Source: Pirellulaceae bacterium (GTDB taxonomy: Bacteria > Planctomycetota > Planctomycetia > Pirellulales > Pirellulaceae). From it: a DNA stretch of 41,260 nt. Below, piece after piece: positions 33,578 through 41,260 of this stretch; position 1 is the stretch's first letter; every line of letters begins with the position of its first letter. Both the position numbers and the translations under genes were made by a program. The notes beneath the pieces were generated by a model, which made no database searches, was not told the origin of the DNA, and saw only the letters and a list, made by a program, of their open reading frames with translations. The stretch spans positions 1-41,260 of the forward strand of contig JAGFJK010000080.1 of NCBI GenBank assembly GCA_024102795.1, read 5' to 3'.

Positions 33578-33941
33578 GATCGGAGTGTGCACGGGAATCC
33601 CGGAACGCACCCTTGTGGAAACCCAGCTCGATTTTGATATAATTGGAACTGGATTTGCTGGATTGTGAGCAGTGTCTGACCAGGGTCCTGGTTCTTTGAC
33701 AATTCGGGCGCGGCAACTTCCTGGTAAGTGCGGCCCGTTTCGAGCCCCAGGGACTCCAGTTGACACGGGAGGGTTTCAAGTGAACCACCCGCTGGACTGG
33801 CTCCCGCGAACCGGAGGGTTTTTGTGAAAACCCGCTTGGAAACCTGAGGGTGCGGCCATGTACGAACCGGCTCACTTAGGGCAACGGCTTACGCAACATC
33901 GACTTCCGTCGATTTCGGGACTGTCCGAGAGCGACGGGTGA
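33578..33941 (+). promoter_or_regulatory. CRISPR leader
   Basis: A non-coding stretch of 364 bases between cas2 and the first repeat. It holds an extended -10 (see separate entry), a hairpin GGGTTTT-TGTG-AAAACCC at 33816-33833, a weaker GGTT/AACC pairing at about 33773-33787, two TTGACA hexamers (33696-33701 and 33760-33765) and a TCGAC-TTCC-GTCGA palindrome at about 33899-33912, close to the first repeat. In other systems leader elements next to the first repeat direct integration by Cas1-Cas2. Its position beside cas2 and the repeat orientation both support this as the leader end. Confidence 0.75.
33635..33643 (+). promoter_or_regulatory. Extended -10 promoter element for the CRISPR array
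   Basis: TGATATAAT: an extended -10 (TG, one base, perfect TATAAT at 33638-33643). TTGTGG at 33613-33618 is a possible weak -35 at a 19-base spacing. It points into the array, about 300 bases before repeat 1, and supports plus-strand transcription. Confidence 0.5.
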
Positions 33942-36900
33942 CTTCCGGCCGCTCAGCAGAGGCGGCCGATCGAGACCATCTCATATACCCCCCTTCCAAA
34001 GTTACACTTCCGGCCGCTCAGCAGAGGCGGCCGATCGAGACAATAATTCCTTACCCACTAGTTTTTTACACACTTCCGGCCGCTCAGCAGAGGCGGCCGA
34101 TCGAGACAATCGGTATTAATGAACAGCGGCATATCAACCTCTTCCGGCCGCTCAGCAGAGGCGGCCGATCGAGACGGCACTCGTGAACAACGACATCTGT
34201 TTCTCCCCTTCCGGCCGCTCAGCAGAGGCGGCCGATCGAGACAACAACCTTAGGGTTTGAGGAGACATACAACGCCTTCCGGCCGCTCAGCAGAGGCGGC
34301 CGATCGAGACGCTCCGGCCTCATAGTGCTCTCCAGTGATATTAGCCTTCCGGCCGCTCAGCAGAGGCGGCCGATCGAGACCGAGTCATCGCAAAACCCCT
34401 TCCTTCAAAGAGAAAATCTTCCGGCCGCTCAGCAGAGGCGGCCGATCGAGACGTACTTCATTCGAACACTCCTCAACTTTAGGGACCTTCCGGCCGCTCA
34501 GCAGAGGCGGCCGATCGAGACCATCGTTACGTAGTTCATCTTCTTCCCTTTCTTCCGGCCGCTCAGCAGAGGCGGCCGATCGAGACGTTCTCCTTTCAAT
34601 TGAGAAAAATGTGGCCCTTCCGGCCGCTCAGCAGAGGCGGCCGATCGAGACAGTAACCATCGATTTTCTTGATTAAATCCGTTCCTTCCGGCCGCTCAGC
34701 AGAGGCGGCCGATCGAGACCAAACGACATGACCTTCTCCTTTCTCGTTACTTCCGGCCGCTCAGCAGAGGCGGCCGATCGAGACCCTTCGAAAACGGAGT
34801 TCTAGATGGTGAAAAGTCCCTTCCGGCCGCTCAGCAGAGGCGGCCGATCGAGACCGGTGGTGGTGGTGTTCATAACCTCTACCTTTCTACTTCCGGCCGC
34901 TCAGCAGAGGCGGCCGATCGAGACACGAGAAGCTTCTTCAAAACGGATCATGGTACTGTCCTTCCGGCCGCTCAGCAGAGGCGGCCGATCGAGACAGTTC
35001 GATGCGAGCCATGGTATGGTCCTCTTCCGGCCGCTCAGCAGAGGCGGCCGATCGAGACGCGAGAGCGGCCTGAATCTGCGTCATCATGACTTCCGGCCGC
35101 TCAGCAGAGGCGGCCGATCGAGACTGGTGAAGCATTTCATGGCGTAATACCTTTCTCTTCCGGCCGCTCAGCAGAGGCGGCCGATCGAGACAATGTGCCA
35201 TGGTATGGTTCCTTTCTTTTTCTTCCGGCCGCTCAGCAGAGGCGGCCGATCGAGACGCTTCGGTCATTAATGGCCCCCAGCAAGGCGCTTCCGGCCGCTC
35301 AGCAGAGGCGGCCGATCGAGACTTTCAGGGTGGTGGACAGAGAGATGTCGCTTCCTTCCGGCCGCTCAGCAGAGGCGGCCGATCGAGACTGAGACACGAC
35401 CATTTCTGGTCTCCTTTCCTTCCGGCCGCTCAGCAGAGGCGGCCGATCGAGACCATGTCCCCTTATACATGTAGTCCTTCACCATTGTTCTTCCGGCCGC
35501 TCAGCAGAGGCGGCCGATCGAGACCTTCTTCGTTTCCATCACTTCCTCCCGTTGTTTCTTCCGGCCGCTCAGCAGAGGCGGCCGATCGAGACATGATATT
35601 TTCTCCGAAGGGGTAAGTGACAGAAGCTCGCTTCCGGCCGCTCAGCAGAGGCGGCCGATCGAGACAGGAGCCGGCCAATGACTGAAGGTTGCAGCCGCCT
35701 TCCGGCCGCTCAGCAGAGGCGGCCGATCGAGACGAAGCTGTTATCTTCAGTCCGCCCATTGCGGCTTCCGGCCGCTCAGCAGAGGCGGCCGATCGAGACC
35801 GCATGGCTTGTGGCCTCCTATTGGTATTCTTCCGGCCGCTCAGCAGAGGCGGCCGATCGAGACTGCTGTCTGCATGGCAGACCCTTTCGTAGTCGCTTCC
35901 GGCCGCTCAGCAGAGGCGGCCGATCGAGACCGTAAGAACCGGGAAAAAGGAAAGGAATAGCTTCCGGCCGCTCAGCAGAGGCGGCCGATCGAGACCTTTA
36001 CGGGACATAGGTGTTCTCCAAAGTAGGAATGCTTCCGGCCGCTCAGCAGAGGCGGCCGATCGAGACTGTGGGAGTAGGCATGGAAGCCTCCTTTCCTTCC
36101 GGCCGCTCAGCAGAGGCGGCCGATCGAGACAATGAATTCGGTGGCCACGGATGGCCTCCTCTTCCGGCCGCTCAGCAGAGGCGGCCGATCGAGACCCATC
36201 AATCGGGGCCGGGAAATAAGTAAATTCTTCCGGCCGCTCAGCAGAGGCGGCCGATCGAGACCGTGGCCATGATAACCCTCTACCTAATCTATCTTCCGGC
36301 CGCTCAGCAGAGGCGGCCGATCGAGACACACTTCCATTCCATTGAAGTTGAAGTACCTTCCGGCCGCTCAGCAGAGGCGGCCGATCGAGACCCTTTCTGA
36401 TGTAAACAAACAGTGTGATTGCCTTCCGGCCGCTCAGCAGAGGCGGCCGATCGAGACCATCACACGCTGTGATGGTCACTCAGATCCAACGCTTCCGGCC
36501 GCTCAGCAGAGGCGGCCGATCGAGACCTTACCCATCTCATATACCCCCCTTCCAAAGCTTCCGGCCGCTCAGCAGAGGCGGCCGATCGAGACAAGCGGCT
36601 CGAACATGGCACGCTCCTCTTCTTCTTCCGGCCGCTCAGCAGAGGCGGCCGATCGAGACCCAATGTTTTGTGAAGGAATGACCCAATGAACTTCCGGCCG
36701 CTCAGCAGAGGCGGCCGATCGAGACGATTCCGCTGATAACCTGCGACATTGAATGTACTTCCGGCCGCTCAGCAGAGGCGGCCGATCGAGACACTCACGC
36801 CCACAGGTGGGCGCCACACAAGTGACTTCCGGCCGCTCAGCAGAGGCGGCCGATCGAGACCTTGATTCATCCTACGGTTCCTGTTCTAGTGAAACTTCCG

Positions 36901-37135
36901 GCCGCTCAGCAGAGGCGGCCGATCGAGACATCATTGATTAGAGCCCTCCTAAGGTGAAAAGAGCAGCTTCCGGCCGCTCAGCAGAGGCGGCCGATCGAGA
37001 CATTGTGTAAACCTTTCACACATTGCACCTCTAACTTCCGGCCGCTCAGCAGAGGCGGCCGATCGAGACATATCGCTCCACTTGAGTTGAGGTCGGGATG
37101 CTTCCGGCCGCTCAGCAGAGGCGGCCGATCGAGAC
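33942..37135 (+). CRISPR. CRISPR array: 48 repeats of 35 nt, 47 spacers
   Basis: All 48 repeats read identically. Each starts CTTCCGG and ends ATCGAGAC. Arms CGGCCGC and GCGGCCG (33946-33952 and 33962-33968 in repeat 1) form a perfect 7-bp stem with a 9-base loop. The last 8 bases resemble the usual type III 5' handle ATTGAAAC, so Cas6 should cut below the stem and the array reads left to right from the leader. Spacers are 28-38 nt, 1514 nt in total (mean about 32). Even the last repeat is undamaged. Most spacers, reverse-complemented, contain a Shine-Dalgarno and start codon (see findings). Spacers 1 (33977-34006) and 39 (36527-36557) overlap by 25 nt. Short ORFs across the array are translations of the repeat and are not genes. 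Confidence 0.99.
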
Positions 37136-37151
37136 AAAATTGCCAACCAAG

Positions 37152-37166
37152 ATAAAGGTACCAGGA
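37152..37166. repeat. Half of the dispersed AAGGTACC motif at the intron 3' side
   Basis: ATAAAGGTACCAGGA. With GACACCTTTTC at 38666-38676 on the other side of the group II intron, it would rebuild on the minus strand a copy of the motif seen whole at 2200-2221. This suggests that the intron entered such a motif. Confidence 0.35.
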
Positions 37167-37226
37167 GTCGTATTCAAGAAACGAGTATCGCGGTAGGGAC
37201 GGGCATTGCTGCCCGCCCCCCGCACA

Positions 37227-37259
37227 GATCCGTACGAGCGGAACTACCGCATACGGCTC
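37227..37259 (-). ncRNA. Group II intron domain V
   Basis: A 33-base segment on the minus strand starting GAGCCGTATGCGG and ending CTCGTACGGATC. It folds as a hairpin with a short loop and carries the sequence typical of bacterial group II domain V, the catalytic core of the ribozyme. It starts right after the reverse-transcriptase pseudogene's original stop. Confidence 0.75.
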
Positions 37260-38454
37260 TTACCTTGGATGTTGACTGGCAAACCGCACATTCGGATAAG
37301 GATGCAGGATCTTCGGCGTCGGTAACCAGTGGCGGCAGAGTTGAGAGAACTTCGCCCACGTCAGACGACGGCCGCGTTGACTACGTCGCCGTAGGACCAC
37401 GAGCCACATCTGTTGTAGGGCTTCCTTGAATTGCCGCAGGCGTACCTAGTTGCCGGGCACAGCACAATACTGACACCAGCCGCCATAGACGCTCTTAAGC
37501 CAACGACCGGTCTCGGCGAGATCGGCATGTCGGCGACGCTGCAATTGCTCTTTCAACTCTTTCAGCTTGGTTTGGAATTTCTTCCGCGACGTTTGACGGT
37601 GGATCGTGAAATCGCCTCTCCGAGTTTTCCCGCTGATGTGCGTAAAACCCAGAAAGTCGAAGGTCTCCGGCGGGCCGTCGCCACGCTTCGCGCGCCGCTC
37701 TTCTGCGTACCGCCCGAACTCGATCAGCCGCGTCTTATCCGGATGCAGTTCCAAGCCGAACTTGGCAAACCGTTCCTGCAAGGCGGCTAAACATCGTCGG
37801 GCGTCGGATTCCTCGCGGAACCCGTTCACAAAATCGTCGGCGTAGCGAATCACGGTGACTTCCCCTCGGGCCTCGCGATTCCGCCACTCGTGGCTGATGT
37901 TGTCGAAGAAACCGCGAATGTCCGCATCGATGATCCAGTTTAGCTTCCGCGTCGTGATCCCTACGAACAAGGAATCCAGGGCCTGGTGCTGCTTGCTTCT
38001 TCAGATCGAAGAAACTCGCTCGCAGAAGTTCCGGCGTGAGGTGATGCAAGAGGCTGGTAAACTTCAGCTTCTTATCGTTCTGTGCCGCTTCCCGTATGCC
38101 GGGCAATCCACGCGACTTGGGGATGAACGGTGAACCGTCCAGGTTCCGGCGTTGAGTCCGGTCCAGTAGCGATTGCCCAACATTCTCCTCGGTCAGTCCC
38201 CTTTCCTCCATCGACTCCGCTGGCGACGGCACGTCACTGTTGTTCGCCGACTTCTCAGGTACTATGGGACTGTCTGACTCCCCGGCGACGTGCATGTCGG
38301 GCTTGTGACATCGCGTCTTCTCCGACCGATCCACTTCCATGGGAGATGTGGATGTCGCCGGGGTCTCTCGGCTTCCGTGAGAAAGGTTTCCAACCGTGCG
38401 GGTGGCCTTTGACTCCGTGGGGGTAACGTCGGACTCGCCATGATCGTTCGACAT
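37260..38454 (-). pseudogene. Group II intron reverse transcriptase/maturase, degraded
   Basis: On the minus strand it starts at ATG 38454. The N-terminus is intact (EENVGQSLLDRTQRRN, KLKFTSLLHHLTPELLRASF, FDLKKQAAPG). Three lesions follow. First, a deletion joins KKQAAPG to QHQALDSLFVGITTRK in another frame, at an AAGCAGCACCAGG stretch shared by both frames; most of the fingers is lost. Second, IRGFFDNISHEW runs directly into RNREARGEVTVIRYADDF, so the segment with the usual TPQG motif is missing. Third, an in-frame TAG at 37446-37448 follows AVPGN, with readable maturase C-terminus (VRLRQFKEALQQMW to NVRFASQHPR) continuing to TAA at 37260. No active protein can be made. The YADD motif survives within the second part. 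Confidence 0.85.
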
Positions 38455-38663
38455 TACTGTTGCCTTCCCCTTGTCAGGACAAGGTCGTCCACCACAAAAA
38501 GATGTTTTCGGAGCTCGATACACCGCCCGGCTGTACCTCTGTGAACGCTTCGTCCTGTCGGTTGCCCGGCACAACGCCTCACTCGAGGCCAAGGCGACTG
38601 GCCAGGTCTTACCTTGTACGACTCTTTCATTCGCTACCTCTCTCCGGCCTTCGCCGACGCACC

Positions 38664-38819
38664 CTGACACCTTTTCTTGCTGGCTGGGCCACTCCCGGAG
38701 CGGTGGCGGGGCGGGTATGATGAGCGGACCGGGAAGCGGACCCGATCGCCCGCCGCTGGCCCCCCTGTTGCTCATTCTTTCCACCCCCCGCTTTCTCCGA
38801 CGCCGAGAGTCCGCCGCAC
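38664..38819 (+). other. Short intergenic region before rimO
   Basis: GCGGGTATGATGAG at 38711-38724 resembles the GCGGGTATAATG ahead of the HtrA-like gene. TATGAT at 38716-38721 is a candidate -10 for rimO, about 100 bases before its start. No good -35 is seen. Confidence 0.3.
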
Positions 38820-40211
38820 GTGGTCGCCCAATATCAGAGTCAGGAAACGGCCCCCCAGCACAAAGGGACTTACGCCTTCGTAAGCCTGGGCTGCCCCAAG
38901 AACCTGGTGGACAGCGAGCGGATGTTGGGTCTGCTGCGACTGGACGGCTACCAGTTGGTGGGCGACCCGGACGGGGCCGATTTCGTGGTCGTGAACACTT
39001 GCGGCTTTATCGAACAGGCCCGCCAGGAATCGTTCTCGGCCATCGACGAAATGCTGCAGCTCAAGGCCCAGGGACGCACGCGGGGAGTGATCGTTTCGGG
39101 GTGCCTGGCCGAGCGGCAACGGGAGGCGATGCTGGTCGAGAGGCCGGGGATCGACCACCTGGTGGGCGTCTTCGGCCGGGAGCAGATCACGCAGATGGCG
39201 GACCGGCTGCTGGGGAATCAGGCCGAGCAGCGGTCGGTGTTCCAGCCAGCTCCGATCCGGGCCCTGCCCGACCGCGACCGGTTGCGGATTACGCCGCGGC
39301 ATTTCGCCTACCTGAAGATTTCCGAGGGCTGCGACCGGCTGTGCACGTTCTGTGCGATTCCCAAGATGCGCGGCAAACACGCCTCGAAGCCGCTGGACGA
39401 GGTGCTGCGCGAGGCCGAGCAGTTGGCGGCCGACGGCGTGCGCGAGCTGATCCTGGTGGCCCAGGACACGACGTACTATGGTCTGGACACCGACGGGCAG
39501 CCGCGGCTGGCCGAGCTGCTGGCCAGGCTGGACCAGGTCGAGGGGCTGGATTGGATCCGGCTGATGTATTTCTATCCGATGTACATCGACGACCGGCTGA
39601 TTGAAACGATCGCGGCCAGCCGGCGGATCGTGCCCTACATCGACATGCCGCTGCAGCATATCAATGACACGATGCTCCGCCGCATGGCCCGCCGGGTGAC
39701 GCGCGGCGAGACGGAACAACTGTTGCAGCGGTTGCGGGCGGGGATCCCGGACCTGACGATGCGGACCACGCTGATCACCGGCTTTCCGGGCGAGACGGAC
39801 GAGCAGTTCGAGGAGCTGGTGGAGTTTGTGCGCGAGCAGCGGTTCGAGCGCCTGGGGGTCTTCACGTATTCGTTCGAACCGGACACGCCGGCCGCCCAAT
39901 TGCCCGACCATCTGCCGGAGGAAATCAAGCAGCACCGCCGCGACCGGCTGATGGAGGCGCAGCAGGCGGTGGCGTTCGAGTACAGCCGGTCGCAGGTCGG
40001 CCGGACCGTGCCGGTGATTCTGGATCAGGAGGTGCCGGGCGAGGAGAACGTGTTCGTCGGTCGCACCACGGCCGATGCGCCGGACGTCGATTCGGTGGTG
40101 TATGTGACTGGCGGCGAGCATCCGCTGAGCGCGGGTCGGCTGGTATCGTGTGAAGTGGTTGCCGCGCGGGGCTACGACCTGATCGGCGTGGCCGTTGAAG
40201 CGCCCCGCTGA
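38820..40211 (+). CDS. rimO: Ribosomal protein S12 methylthiotransferase
   Basis: A 463-residue protein starting at GTG 38820. The N-terminal UPF0004 domain has its three cluster cysteines in SLGCPKN, VNTCGFI and VSGCLAER. The radical-SAM motif is Cys171-x3-Cys175-x2-Cys178 (CDRLCTFC), preceded by [25 protein letters not shown] and [14 protein letters not shown] are characteristic of RimO. A TRAM domain ends the protein. With two iron-sulfur clusters it adds a methylthio group to an Asp of ribosomal protein S12. The pgsA-like gene follows 54 bases later in the same direction. Confidence 0.95.
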   Translation: MVAQYQSQETAPQHKGTYAFVSLGCPKNLVDSERMLGLLRLDGYQLVGDPDGADFVVVNTCGFIEQARQESFSAIDEMLQLKAQGRTRGVIVSGCLAERQREAMLVERPGIDHLVGVFGREQITQMADRLLGNQAEQRSVFQPAPIRALPDRDRLRITPRHFAYLKISEGCDRLCTFCAIPKMRGKHASKPLDEVLREAEQLAADGVRELILVAQDTTYYGLDTDGQPRLAELLARLDQVEGLDWIRLMYFYPMYIDDRLIETIAASRRIVPYIDMPLQHINDTMLRRMARRVTRGETEQLLQRLRAGIPDLTMRTTLITGFPGETDEQFEELVEFVREQRFERLGVFTYSFEPDTPAAQLPDHLPEEIKQHRRDRLMEAQQAVAFEYSRSQVGRTVPVILDQEVPGEENVFVGRTTADAPDVDSVVYVTGGEHPLSAGRLVSCEVVAARGYDLIGVAVEAPR

Positions 40212-40265
40212 CGGGCGGCTCGCAGCGGCGGGACGATGTGAACCGCGGGGAGGAGCGTCCGAAAC

Positions 40266-40853
40266 ATGTCGGCCAGCACGCAAGTCTGGAACGTGCCGAA
40301 CCAGATCACGATGACGCGCCTGGTTCTGTCCGTGGTGGTCTGCGTGCTGATCCCGTGCGGGCAATACCTGGCCGCGATGATCGTATTCATTATCGCGGCC
40401 GGCACCGACGCCGTGGACGGCTATCTCGCTCGCCGCTGGCAGCAGGTCACGCAGTTGGGCCGGGTGCTCGATCCGCTGGTGGACAAGGTGATCATCAGCG
40501 GCGCGTTCATTCTGCTGGCCGAGGCCATGCGGGACATGCCGGTCGGCATTCGGGGCTGGATGGCGGTGATCGTGGTGGTGCGGGAACTGGTGGTGACCGC
40601 GCTGCGCAGCTTGATCGAACAGCGGGGCGGTGATTTCTCGGCGAAGATGTCGGGCAAGCTCAAGATGGTCTTCCAATGCGTCGCGGTCGTGGCCGCCCTG
40701 GTGCTGCTGATGGTGGTTGATCGGGAGCTGCCCGCCTGGCTGAATCAAACGCTGTGGTGGACCATGCTGGTTTCGGCGTGGCTGGCGGTGCTGTCGACGG
40801 TCCAATCGGGCGTGGGCTACGTGCTGGCGGCGATCCGGATCCTGCGGACGTAA
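40266..40853 (+). CDS. pgsA: CDP-alcohol phosphatidyltransferase (PgsA-like)
   Basis: A 195-residue membrane protein; ATG 40266 follows GGAGGAG by 10 bases. It opens NVPNQITMTRLVLS, the usual start of phosphatidylglycerophosphate synthases. The catalytic CDP-alcohol motif is complete: Asp-x2-Asp-Gly-x2-Ala-Arg in GTDAVDGYLARR, then LGRVLDPLVDKV with the two further Asp. Four to five membrane helices are visible. The likely reaction is CDP-diacylglycerol plus glycerol-3-phosphate to phosphatidylglycerophosphate in the inner membrane. Other CDP-alcohol transferases share the motif, but the N-terminus favours PgsA. Confidence 0.88.
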   Translation: MSASTQVWNVPNQITMTRLVLSVVVCVLIPCGQYLAAMIVFIIAAGTDAVDGYLARRWQQVTQLGRVLDPLVDKVIISGAFILLAEAMRDMPVGIRGWMAVIVVVRELVVTALRSLIEQRGGDFSAKMSGKLKMVFQCVAVVAALVLLMVVDRELPAWLNQTLWWTMLVSAWLAVLSTVQSGVGYVLAAIRILRT

Positions 40854-40942
40854 ACTCCCCAGTCGAAACGGGCCGCGGAGTCCGCCCGGCTTGCTTACCA
40901 GTCCAGCTCCCACTTGTGCCCGCTACCGCCAGTACCCACGCC

Positions 40943-41260
40943 ATGCGGATGTTCCTCGGACTTCTGGTGCCCTTGTTGCTGCTGGCCTGTGGCTGGTGTT
41001 GGCTGAGGGCCTTCGAACGGTGGCGGCAAGGCCGGCCGCTGCTGGAATTCGAACCCCGGCGTCCGGTTCCCTGGGGCCTGGTGGAACTGGTGCTGACGCT
41101 GCTGATTGTGGTCCTGGTGCGTTCATCGGCCGTGGTCGTGGTCCGCGGCGCGCTGGGCATCGGCGACCCGGCGGAAGCGGCCGCCGAATCCGCGCCCGCA
41201 GCCGCGCCTGAGCTCGTTGCCGTGCCCGAGCCCGTCGCGGTGCCCGAGCCCGCAGCCGCG
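40943..41260 (+). CDS. Membrane protein, N-terminal part (possible CPBP-family protease)
   Basis: The frame is open to the end of the window, giving 106 residues. It begins MRMFLGLLVPLLLLACGWCWL, a membrane helix. A linker (LLEFEPRRPVPWG) and a second helix (LVELVLTLLIVVLVRSSAVVVV) follow, then a Pro/Glu/Val/Ala repeat (VPEPVAVPEPAA). In planctomycetes, proteins with this opening are often CPBP intramembrane proteases. The catalytic part lies outside the window, so this is only a suggestion. Confidence 0.55.
   Translation, partial: MRMFLGLLVPLLLLACGWCWLRAFERWRQGRPLLEFEPRRPVPWGLVELVLTLLIVVLVRSSAVVVVRGALGIGDPAEAAAESAPAAAPELVAVPEPVAVPEPAAA

Larger units (their letters stand above)
37184..38663 (-). 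mobile_element. Remnant group II intron
   Basis: On the minus strand the element runs from a GTGCG 5' end (38663) to a ...CGCGATAC 3' end near 37184. Domain V is recognisable at 37227-37259 (GAGCCGTATGCGG ... CGTACGG), with a domain VI-like stem GGGCGGGCA/TGCCCGTCCC just after it. The encoded protein is broken (separate entry). The exact ends are estimated from the conserved intron termini. It sits between the end of the CRISPR array and rimO and faces the array. Confidence 0.75.

Noticed and set aside
33696-33765. Two TTGACA hexamers in the leader as promoters
   Set aside because: Neither has an acceptable -10 hexamer 16-18 bases downstream.
33938-37146. Many short ORFs on both strands in the array, with recurring LPAAQQRRPIET, SGRSAEAADRD or SRSAASAERPE
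   Set aside because: These are translations of the 35-nt CRISPR repeat in different frames, not proteins.
38772-40913. Minus-strand ORF of 713 codons
   Set aside because: Antisense to rimO and pgsA, which are unmistakable; composition typical of shadows.
1-41260. tRNA or rRNA genes
   Set aside because: No cloverleaf or rRNA-like segment was recognised on reading either strand; I could not run a scan.

Overview
The window is high-GC DNA from a planctomycete, most likely of the Pirellulales type. The evidence is a DUF1553/DUF1501 gene pair at the left end, paired zinc-ribbon/GYF-like membrane proteins, planctomycete-style dispersed intergenic palindromes, and a dnaG-rpoD pair. No rRNA or tRNA gene was recognised.

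Layout. 1-2194: end of a DUF1553 gene and a DUF1501 gene. 2200-3700: a ParD-like antitoxin/zeta-like toxin module lying between two direct repeats of about 145 bp. 3737-5565 (minus strand): aat, a ThiF-like E1 enzyme and a MoaD/ThiS-like sulfur carrier. 5769-15247: housekeeping block with an HtrA-like protease, dnaG, rpoD (followed by a clear terminator), a coiled-coil zinc-ribbon protein, membrane proteins and endonuclease IV. 15380-16800: a decayed IS110-family element. 17117-37135: a large type III CRISPR-Cas locus. 37184-38663 (minus strand): a dead group II intron. 38820 to the end: rimO, a pgsA-like gene and the start of a membrane protein gene.

The CRISPR locus reads in one direction. 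It starts with a membrane protein of CorA-like layout and a CARF protein with a putative HEPN motif, both plausible signal-activated effectors. Next comes an HD-less Cas10 with an intact GGDD, then three very long RAMP proteins: Cas7-Cas5(Csx10)-helical tail, Cas7-Cas7 with a Csx19-like tail, and a TIGR03986-like Cas7 with an insertion. This is the subunit plan of the fused type III-D variants. The adaptation module is a single Cas6-RT-Cas1 fusion plus Cas2. A leader and an array of 48 identical 35-nt repeats and 47 spacers follow.

The main discovery is in the spacers. When reverse-complemented, most of them read as bacterial translation-initiation regions: a Shine-Dalgarno motif, a 4-10 nt gap and an ATG or GTG followed by open codons. 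I count 27 antisense spacers with both SD and start codon, 1 with an SD and a start codon cut after AT, 7 with a start codon but no clear SD, and 2 with an SD at the edge. Five more show the pattern in the sense orientation and 5 are unclear. Two spacers at opposite ends of the array overlap at the same start site. Together with the RT-Cas1 fusion this suggests spacers are captured from mRNA 5' initiation regions, giving crRNAs that cover the start sites of foreign genes.
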